Assembly (NCBI RefSeq): GCF_013004065.1
Contig: NZ_CP053084.1
Span: 62,001 to 126,000, forward strand
DNA: 64,000 bases
Source of the DNA: Limnobacter sp. SAORIC-580
Lineage (GTDB): Bacteria; Pseudomonadota; Gammaproteobacteria; Burkholderiales; Burkholderiaceae_B
Direction: 5' to 3'
Part shown: positions 57,831 through 64,000 of the stretch, piece by piece
Layout: each line of letters opens with the position of its first letter
How positions within the stretch are numbered: the first letter of the stretch is position 1
Made by a program: the position numbers and the translations under genes
Notes under the pieces: model-generated
Database searches by the model: none
The model's input: the letters and a program-made list of their open reading frames with translations, nothing else
Told to the model about the DNA's origin: nothing

Positions 57831-60800
57831 ATGTTTCAAATGTTATTGGACAGCAGCCTTAAAAACCGGCTGCTGGTACTACTCGGGGCGCTTATTTTGA
57901 CCGTGTATGGGGCCTATACGCTGACCCAAACACCGGTTGATGTATTTCCCGATCTGAACAAACCAACGGTCACCGTGATTACTGAAGCCGGTGGTATGGC
58001 TTCGGAGGAGGTCGAACAATTAATTACGTTTCCTTTGGAAACAGCTTTGAACGGCCTTCCGGGAGTGGAGGTCATTCGCTCGGTATCCAGTGCCGGACTC
58101 TCGTTCATTTACGTGACATTCAATTGGGACACTGAGATTTATCGTGCGCGTCAAATGGTGTCTGAGCGGCTTTCCAGCCTGGAAGAATCCATTCCTGCTG
58201 GCGTGGCGCCGGTGATGGGGCCGGTTAGTTCGATCATGGGCGAAATCATGCAAATTGCCATACCGATTGATTCGAGCAAGACCACACCCATGCAAGTGCG
58301 CGAGTATGCTGATTGGGTGCTTCGGCCTAGATTGTTATCAATTCAAGGCGTGGCACAGGTGATCCCGATTGGTGGCGAAGTACGCCAGTTTCAGGTTCAA
58401 CCAGATTTGCAGCGGATGGTGGATTTGGGCATTACGATTGAGGACCTGCAGCAGGCCTTGAGCGGTTTTGCATCCAATACATCGGGCGGATTTTTGGCGC
58501 TTAATGGCCGTGAGTACTTGATTCGAAACCTTGGAAGAACGTCCTCTTTGGAGGACCTTGCCAAGGTGGCTGTGGGTACAAAAGATGGTGTGCCGGTGCT
58601 GCTAAAGCAAGTTGCCAAGGTGGATTTTGCGGCCGCAGTTAAACGAGGTGATGCCGGGTTTGAAGGCAAACCCGCTGTAATTTTGGGCGTACAGAAGCAG
58701 CCAAGCGCCGACACCATTGCCTTGACCAAAAGGATTGAAGAAGCCCTGGTTTCCATGGGCAGCAGCTTGCCAGCCGGGATGGAAACACCACGTGTGACTT
58801 TCAGGCAGGCCAGTTTCATTGAAGCCTCAATTTCTACCCTGCAAGGAAAGCTGATTGGCGCTTCGATATTTGTGGCTGCTGTGCTGTTTTTCTTTTTGGG
58901 TACGATTCGCCCGACCGTAATTGCACTGGTTGCCATCCCCGTGTCTATTTTCATCACAGCACTGGTGTTTGAGTATTTCGGGCTGTCAATCAACACCATG
59001 ACGCTTGGCGGTTTGGCCATTGCCATTGGTGGTTTGGTCGATGATGCCGTGGTAGACGTAGAAAATATTCTTCGCCGGTTGAAGGAACAACGGGCGAAAC
59101 ACCCTGGTGTTGCTTTCGACCTGGTGGGCCTTGTGCGCAAGGCATCGCTTGAAGTAAGAACAGGTATTGTGTACGCCACGGTGATTATTGTGTTGGTGTT
59201 CATCCCCTTGTTCGCTTTGCCTGGCATTGAAGGCAAGTTGTTTGTGCCCTTGGGCATTGCGTTTATCGTGTCTACCCTCGCATCGCTGGTGGTTTCTGTC
59301 ACGGTGACACCCGTGTTGTCGTATTACCTGTTGCCTGGCATCAAGGATCTTGATCATGGCGATACTCGCGTCTTGGCTTGGTTAAAGTCCAAGTATCAGG
59401 TTGGCTTGTCTGGAGTGCTGAATAACCCGAAAGCGGCGATTTGGGCGGGTGTGATTGCGGTAATTGTTGCAGGCGCATCTGTACCATTTTTTGCTAAAAC
59501 ATTCCTTCCGCCTTTCAATGAAGGCACCTTGCTGATCGGTATGAGGTTAAATCCTGGCGTCACTTTGGATGAGTCCTCCAAATTGGCCTCTCAAGCGGAA
59601 GTGTTGCTCAAAGACATTCCAGAAATTACGCACATTGGACGGCGAAGTGGTCGTGCGGAGCTGGATGAACATGCTGAAGGTGTTCACGTGTCTGAACTGG
59701 ATTTGGGTTTGATTCCCGCCGGTGACATGACACGCCCCATGGCGGAGTTACAAGCGGAAATACGCGAACGACTCCAGAACCTGCCAGCAGCCATTGCGGT
59801 GGGGCAGCCCATTTCACATCGCATTGATCACATGTTGTCTGGGGTGCGCTCGCAAATCGCGATCAAGGTATTTGGGGAAGACTTGGATACCTTGCGTGGA
59901 ACCGCTGAAACTCTGCGCGCGGACCTATCAACAATTGATGGGCTGGTTGACCTTGAAGTTGAGAAGCAAGTACTCGCACCAGAGATCAAGGTGCGGATCA
60001 ACTACGATGCTGCATCCCGGTATGGAGTGTCTTCATCGGAAGTGTTGCACTCTCTACAGGCTTTGATTGAGGGCGAGAAAATTACTCAGGTGGTTGAAGG
60101 CAACCGGCGTTTTGCCCTGGTTTTGAAACTGGCAGAAAAAGACCGCAGTTTGGAGCAACTCAAGACTCTACTGATACCGACCCCCTTGGGTGCAGTTCCG
60201 TTGTCTGTTTTGGCGGACATTGAAGATAGTGATGGTCCCAACCAGATCAGTCGGGACGACGGGAAACGGCGAATTGTGATTTCTGCCAACGCCCAAGGTA
60301 GAGCGCTTTCTGAAGTGGTTGAAGATATTCGCACCACAGTTGCAAATACTGATTTGCCGGAAGGTTATTTCATTACCTTGGGCGGCCAGTTTGAAGCACA
60401 AGAAGAAGCCACACGGTTGGTCGGTTTCTTGTCTATTATTTCCCTGGTCCTGATGTTTGCGGTGCTCTACAGCCGTTATCAGTCGGTGCGCTTGTCGGCC
60501 ATCATCATGGGCAATATTCCATTGGCCATGGTGGGGGCGGTTCTTGGTTTGTGGTTATCTGGACAGCCTTTGTCAGTGGCTGCATTGATTGGTTTTATCA
60601 CGCTTGCCGGTATTTCAGTTCGCAACGGCATTTTGAAGGTGAGCCACTACATCAACTTGATGCGATTCGAACACGAGCAGTTTACGCAGTCCATGATTGT
60701 GCGCGGATCGATGGAACGGTTAAGTCCCGTCTTAATGACTGCTTTGGTCACTGCATTTGCCTTGGCGCCGCTTCTGTTTGAAGCAGAGCGCCCGGGTACT

Positions 60801-60950
60801 GAAATTTTGCACCCGGTTGCAGTTGTAATTTTTGCTGGCCTGATCAGTTCAACCCTGCTGGATACCTTTTTAACGCCAGCATTGTTTTGGGTTTTTGGGC
60901 GCAAAGACGCGGAAAGGTTAATGGAGCAATCCGATGCTCAAGCATTGTAA
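57831..60950 (+). CDS. HME-type RND metal efflux pump (CzcA/CusA family)
   Basis: A 1039-residue inner-membrane antiporter with twelve membrane helices and two large periplasmic loops. TM4 reads LAIAIGGLVDDAVVDVEN (about residues 395-412), with Asp404 and Asp405. CzcA proteins have DFG-x3-DGA-x3-VEN there; this one has AIG-x3-DDA-x3-VEN, so it belongs to another HME subgroup. PVDVFPDLNKPTVTVITEAG is a typical N-terminal HME sequence. It exports divalent metal with proton import. The operon also contains the outer-membrane factor and adaptor. Confidence 0.92.
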   Translation: MFQMLLDSSLKNRLLVLLGALILTVYGAYTLTQTPVDVFPDLNKPTVTVITEAGGMASEEVEQLITFPLETALNGLPGVEVIRSVSSAGLSFIYVTFNWDTEIYRARQMVSERLSSLEESIPAGVAPVMGPVSSIMGEIMQIAIPIDSSKTTPMQVREYADWVLRPRLLSIQGVAQVIPIGGEVRQFQVQPDLQRMVDLGITIEDLQQALSGFASNTSGGFLALNGREYLIRNLGRTSSLEDLAKVAVGTKDGVPVLLKQVAKVDFAAAVKRGDAGFEGKPAVILGVQKQPSADTIALTKRIEEALVSMGSSLPAGMETPRVTFRQASFIEASISTLQGKLIGASIFVAAVLFFFLGTIRPTVIALVAIPVSIFITALVFEYFGLSINTMTLGGLAIAIGGLVDDAVVDVENILRRLKEQRAKHPGVAFDLVGLVRKASLEVRTGIVYATVIIVLVFIPLFALPGIEGKLFVPLGIAFIVSTLASLVVSVTVTPVLSYYLLPGIKDLDHGDTRVLAWLKSKYQVGLSGVLNNPKAAIWAGVIAVIVAGASVPFFAKTFLPPFNEGTLLIGMRLNPGVTLDESSKLASQAEVLLKDIPEITHIGRRSGRAELDEHAEGVHVSELDLGLIPAGDMTRPMAELQAEIRERLQNLPAAIAVGQPISHRIDHMLSGVRSQIAIKVFGEDLDTLRGTAETLRADLSTIDGLVDLEVEKQVLAPEIKVRINYDAASRYGVSSSEVLHSLQALIEGEKITQVVEGNRRFALVLKLAEKDRSLEQLKTLLIPTPLGAVPLSVLADIEDSDGPNQISRDDGKRRIVISANAQGRALSEVVEDIRTTVANTDLPEGYFITLGGQFEAQEEATRLVGFLSIISLVLMFAVLYSRYQSVRLSAIIMGNIPLAMVGAVLGLWLSGQPLSVAALIGFITLAGISVRNGILKVSHYINLMRFEHEQFTQSMIVRGSMERLSPVLMTALVTAFALAPLLFEAERPGTEILHPVAVVIFAGLISSTLLDTFLTPALFWVFGRKDAERLMEQSDAQAL

Positions 60951-60975
60951 TTTTTTTAACGGAAAGGGGATGACG

Positions 60976-61368
60976 ATGAAATCAATCAAATTGCTGACAA
61001 CAAGTTTCGGTCTTGTTTTGGCCTTGAGTTCAGGCTTTGCTGTGGCACAGGAAAAAGATGAGCACAAACTTGAGCCCAAACATGGCGGTGTAGTGGTTGA
61101 AGCCAACCACATCGAGTATGAATTGGTGGTGAGGTCGGAAAATGTTCAATTGCATGCAAATGATCACGGCAAGGTGATTGACTTGAGCAAAGCCAAGGCC
61201 AAAGTGGTGTTTCTGGTGGCCGATCAAAAAATGGAAAGAACACTGGCTGGCCAGGGGGTGCTTTTGTCGGGTGAGGGTGTGGATTTGAAGGGATCTGGCT
61301 ACACCGCAGTGGCCACAGTGGAATTCGCCAACAAGAAGAAAGCCACCGTTCGATTTAAAACAAACTGA
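60976..61368 (+). CDS. Small exported protein at the end of the RND operon
   Basis: A 130-residue protein with a signal peptide (MKSIKLLTTSFGLVLALSSG, cleaved near VAQEK) and a beta-rich mature domain containing KLEPKHGGVVVEANHIEYEL and GYTAVATVEFANKKKATVRF. A periplasmic role in metal handling is likely from its place, starting shortly after the pump gene. No family is recognised with confidence. AAAGGGG precedes ATG 60976. The in-frame ATG at 60970 is an alternative. Confidence 0.65.
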   Translation: MKSIKLLTTSFGLVLALSSGFAVAQEKDEHKLEPKHGGVVVEANHIEYELVVRSENVQLHANDHGKVIDLSKAKAKVVFLVADQKMERTLAGQGVLLSGEGVDLKGSGYTAVATVEFANKKKATVRFKTN

Positions 61369-61377
61369 GTTTGGGAA

Positions 61378-61707
61378 ATGGAGCTGATCAAATTTTCTGC
61401 ATTGTTTGCAGTGACGGCCGTTTCTGAAATTTTGGGCTGCTATTTGCCTTGGCTGATTCTGAAACAGGACAAGTCCCCATGGTTGTGGCTCCCGGCCATC
61501 GGGTTTCTTGTTTTATTTGCCTGGCTGTTGACTTTGCACCCTTCAGCTGCTGGCCGCACGTATGCCGCCTATGGCGGCATGTACATCAGCGTGGCTTTGC
61601 TCTGGCTTTACTGGATCGAGGGTATCAACTTAACCCGGTGGGATATTGCAGGTGCAGGGCTAGCCTTGGCAGGGATGGCAATCATCATGCTTCAGCCCAG
61701 GGTGTAG
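61378..61707 (+). CDS. ynfA: YnfA/UPF0060 family membrane protein
   Basis: A 109-residue membrane protein with four helices. [39 protein letters not shown], and [20 protein letters not shown] followed by [10 protein letters not shown] identify UPF0060/YnfA. It is related to small multidrug resistance (EmrE) proteins and may export small compounds. It lies 9 bases after the last RND gene and is possibly part of that operon. The length is exact for the family. Confidence 0.95.
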   Translation: MELIKFSALFAVTAVSEILGCYLPWLILKQDKSPWLWLPAIGFLVLFAWLLTLHPSAAGRTYAAYGGMYISVALLWLYWIEGINLTRWDIAGAGLALAGMAIIMLQPRV

Positions 61708-61807
61708 GTGTTTGGTAATCATCTTGCGGATGTTGCCGTATACACCTGAAGGCTACACAGGCAACCCATTTCTGCGCGGCTCAAGATTCAGATGAACAAA
61801 AGTATCA

Positions 61808-61839
61808 AAGGCGCATGTGAGTGAAATCACATGCGCCTT
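61808..61839. terminator. Bidirectional hairpin terminator
   Basis: AAGGCGCATGTGA (61808-61820) and TCACATGCGCCTT (61827-61839) are perfect complements around a six-base loop. It sits between the 3' ends of ynfA and the minus-strand DUF4148 gene, so it can end both. A similar hairpin follows the second DUF4148 gene at 63710-63737. Confidence 0.8.
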
Positions 61840-61872
61840 CAAGGGAAATCAACTCAAGGTTGATTGTTCAAA

Positions 61873-62181
61873 TTAACTGGCGTCGCCTTCGGTCAGGTCT
61901 ACGCCGTTGATCTTGCTGAGCACTTCAGCACGGCTGACAGTGGACTTTGATTCGGTTGCAATAACAGTCTCATCACCCGCTACTGGGTTGAATGTACCTG
62001 CTTGAACAGCTTGCTGGTAGTTGCGCTGTACTTCCTGGCGTGTAGCTTGGTCGCGCTGTGAATATTGTGCGACGTGGTCTGTTGCATCGCCATGGTTTGT
62101 AGGGCTGTTTGCAAAAGCGATTGCTGGAACAGTTGCTGAAAGGGCCAAAACAGAAGTGGCGATCAGGTTGCGTGCGTTCAT
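61873..62181 (-). CDS. DUF4148 exported protein, copy 1
   Basis: A 102-residue periplasmic protein with a signal peptide (MNARNLIATSVLALSATVPA, cleaved near AFANS). The mature part has RDQATRQEVQRNYQQAVQAG, and the C-terminus is SRAEVLSKINGVDLTEGDAS. DUF4148 is a Burkholderiales family of unknown function. AAGGAG precedes ATG 62181. A paralogue at the right edge shares almost the whole C-terminus. The two are separated by the ABC1-kinase gene. Confidence 0.85.
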   Translation of the reverse strand: MNARNLIATSVLALSATVPAIAFANSPTNHGDATDHVAQYSQRDQATRQEVQRNYQQAVQAGTFNPVAGDETVIATESKSTVSRAEVLSKINGVDLTEGDAS

Positions 62182-62321
62182 GGTGTATCTCCTTGGATTG
62201 TAAAAATAAGGTACTGCGTTAAGTGTTTGCCTTTGCTTTATTGCGTTGGCATGAGTTGTACTTTACGCAGGTACGAATGACCAAGACCCCACATGAACAT
62301 TACAAATTTGTAACAAAACTA

Positions 62322-63662
62322 TTACGATTTAATGCATCCAGCGCATGCTGCGACGTGTACCTTGGCCTTCAAGCGGGTGACCAGCAAAAACAGCCCACCC
62401 AGTTTGCGGTGAATGAACAGGCAGTCAATGGGCGGGGCGTGCCAGAACTTTCGGTCTTCGCCCAGTTCAAAGCCTTTGTCGCGAATTCGCGCAGCCAGGT
62501 CGGTGTTGCCAAAATCAAAACAACCCTTGGTGCAAAAAGGCTCGCAGGCCAAATCCATCAAGTCAAGTACCAACTCCCTGTGGTGGGTTTGCGTGCTTGA
62601 ATCGAAATAGCCAATGCGGGTCGCGGCCTTTTCCATCAGGCTGCGGCTGCCTGCCTGTGCAGCTTTCATCACGTCCACATAACCGTCCACCAATTCTTCA
62701 TCAAAACTACGGGTGGCGCCAAAATCAAGCAACACCACTCGGCCTGTTTTGGGGTTGTAGCGGTAGTTCGCAAAATTCGGGTCAGTTTGCATCAAGCGCA
62801 TGCCCAGCAATTCCTTGAACAACAATTCGAACAGCATGGTGGCAATTTTGTCGCGAACCGGTTGGGTAGCGTGCGCCATTTGTTCGATCGGTAGGCCTTC
62901 CACATAACGCATGGCCAATATGCCGCGTGTGGTTAAGCGGGTATTGACCGTGGGAACTTCAAACCGTTCGTCTTCGCCCAGTGCTTCGGTGTATTTCGCG
63001 ATGTACTCAGCTTCCCGCAAGTAATCTGCCTCTTCATGCAACTGCTTCTTTGCTTCAGCAAGCAGTGCGGCTAAATCGAATGTTTTGGGTACCAAGCCCG
63101 TGAAGCGCAAAATGGTGGCCACATTGTCGATGTCGCTGTCGATGCTGTCGCGCACACCCGGGTACTGAATTTTGATGGCGAGTTTTTCACCATCCAGTGA
63201 AATGGCCTCATGCACCTGCCCAATTGATGCGGCGGCAATCGGCGTCAGGTTAAATTCGCGCACCCTCTCGCGCCAGTTCTCGCCCCATTCTTTTTCCAGC
63301 ACGGCGAGCAGTTGTTTGCGAGGCATGTGTTTGGCGTCTTGCCGAAGCCTGGCCATAATTTCAGCCAATTGGGGTGGCAGCATGTCGCCTGCATCCATCG
63401 ACACAAGTTGGCCCAACTTCATGGCTGCACCCCGAAGTTGAGCCAACTGATCGGCCACGCGCAGGGCGTTTTTGGGGGTCAGCAAGAGGCTGCTCAGCTT
63501 GGGCCGTTTTCCCTGTGCCAATTGTTTGGTGCCGTTTTTAACCACCGAGCCGGCAACTGTGGTGGCCAGGGCGCCAAACCGGCTTAAACGCGCGAAGCGC
63601 CCCGAAGGCACAGCGGATTCGTTTGAATGGTTAAAGGCGGGAGGTTTTTTGATGGACGACAT
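62322..63662 (-). CDS. ABC1/UbiB-family atypical kinase
   Basis: A 446-residue protein of the ABC1/AarF/ADCK family. The KxGQ motif is KLGQLVSMDAGDMLPPQLA, the ATP-contacting Lys region is LDGEKLAIKIQYPGV, and the DFG-like metal site is RVVLLDFGATRSFDEE. UbiB proteins support ubiquinone biosynthesis and have ATPase rather than ordinary kinase activity. The predicted length lacks the usual C-terminal membrane anchors of UbiB, so another ABC1 role is possible. It is flanked by DUF4148 genes. Confidence 0.85.
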   Translation of the reverse strand: MSSIKKPPAFNHSNESAVPSGRFARLSRFGALATTVAGSVVKNGTKQLAQGKRPKLSSLLLTPKNALRVADQLAQLRGAAMKLGQLVSMDAGDMLPPQLAEIMARLRQDAKHMPRKQLLAVLEKEWGENWRERVREFNLTPIAAASIGQVHEAISLDGEKLAIKIQYPGVRDSIDSDIDNVATILRFTGLVPKTFDLAALLAEAKKQLHEEADYLREAEYIAKYTEALGEDERFEVPTVNTRLTTRGILAMRYVEGLPIEQMAHATQPVRDKIATMLFELLFKELLGMRLMQTDPNFANYRYNPKTGRVVLLDFGATRSFDEELVDGYVDVMKAAQAGSRSLMEKAATRIGYFDSSTQTHHRELVLDLMDLACEPFCTKGCFDFGNTDLAARIRDKGFELGEDRKFWHAPPIDCLFIHRKLGGLFLLVTRLKAKVHVAACAGCIKS

Positions 63663-63709
63663 GCGGAGGACTGCTTTGAAGCAACTGTGGACTTCATCTT
63701 AAAACAAAA

Positions 63710-63737
63710 GGCGCCTGTGCGGGGAATCACAGGCGCC
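63710..63737 (-). terminator. Hairpin terminator of DUF4148 copy 2
   Basis: GGCGCCTGTG and CACAGGCGCC are a perfect ten-base stem around an eight-base loop. On the minus strand a T-rich run (TTTTGTTTT) follows, as expected for an intrinsic terminator. Its GGCGC/GCGCC stem resembles the terminator at 61808, consistent with a duplicated DUF4148 unit. Confidence 0.8.
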
Positions 63738-63772
63738 CTTTGAAAACCGGCAAACTACCCGGTTTTTGGCAA

Positions 63773-64000
63773 TTAGCTGGCATCACCTTCGGTCAGGTCA
63801 ACACCCTTGATCTTGCTCAGCACTTCGGCACGGGTAGTCGTGGAAGCTGTTGTTTGCACTGGCTCACTGGCATCCCCAGCCACAGGGCTGAATTCACCGG
63901 TTTGTACTGCTTTCTGATATTCATTCAACACAGCTTGGCGTGTAGCTTGGTTACGCGGACTTTCGGCTGCCACTACGTGGCTGGTGCCATCGCCTTGCTG
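63773..64000 (-). CDS. DUF4148 exported protein, copy 2, 5' end outside the window
   Basis: The gene runs off the right edge, so the start and signal peptide are missing; 75 codons are visible. NQATRQAVLNEYQKAVQTGE and TRAEVLSKIKGVDLTEGDAS match the copy at 61873 closely, especially the last dozen residues. The mature domain is intact to the TAA-type end. The two genes are on the same strand with an unrelated kinase gene between. Function is unknown. Confidence 0.85.
   Translation of the reverse strand, partial: QQGDGTSHVVAAESPRNQATRQAVLNEYQKAVQTGEFSPVAGDASEPVQTTASTTTRAEVLSKIKGVDLTEGDAS

Overview
The window reads as chromosomal DNA of a betaproteobacterium, most likely a Burkholderiales member. 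The gene order def-fmt-htpX-rsmB-DUF4390-ntrY-ntrX-trkA-trkH, a DUF3567 protein and paired DUF4148 proteins are all typical of that order. A Limnobacter-like genome is my best guess, but this is inference because there is no rRNA gene to test it. No tRNA, rRNA or CRISPR array was recognised.

Layout. 1-4.7 kb: tail of an MBL-fold hydrolase, a CHASE-domain hybrid histidine kinase, a YeeE/YedE sulfur-transport pair and an MnmC-like FAD oxidoreductase. 4.7-8.5 kb: topB and dprA. 8.6-19.6 kb: the conserved def-to-trkH cluster, then a CobW-like protein without a P-loop and a DUF3567 protein. 19.6-21.9 kb: an MFS permease gene flanked by three copies of a long imperfect-palindrome repeat. 21.9-28.7 kb: central carbon metabolism (eda, edd, divergent zwf, ppc), with a HexR-like operator between edd and zwf. 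28.7-33.6 kb: FRG-domain protein, cation/proton antiporter, NUDIX hydrolase, ATC-hydrolase-like protein, GloB-like hydrolase, DUF2834 protein and a bacterial alternative oxidase.

33.7-45.1 kb is an AT-richer accessory island. It holds an LprI-like protein, a NERD protein, a LysM-like/glycine-zipper/membrane trio, an integrase remnant with an internal stop, a HigBA-type toxin-antitoxin pair, a ParA ATPase with two small proteins carrying HEPN-like R-x4-H motifs, a decayed PD-(D/E)xK nuclease gene, an ABC three-component operon (HNH effector, middle component, DUF2326 ATPase), an orphan membrane protein and HipBA. The two multi-gene operons (37.5-39.5 and 39.9-42.5 kb) look like defence or conflict systems. 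The ParA-plus-two-HEPN-like operon is the best candidate for something undescribed.

45.1-50.2 kb returns to chromosomal genes: flavodoxin, UPF0126 channel, B12-binding radical SAM protein, a double DsbA-fold protein and a MerR regulator. 50.2-61.4 kb is a metal-response region. Two MerR-type promoters with 19-bp spacers each precede a CDF-type transporter, and a CadR-like regulator stands before czcI/C/x/B/A-like RND efflux genes. It also holds a 27-aa predicted lipopeptide ending in CPLCA and a GDCCVxC protein. 61.4-64 kb carries YnfA, two DUF4148 genes with look-alike terminators and an ABC1/UbiB-family kinase.
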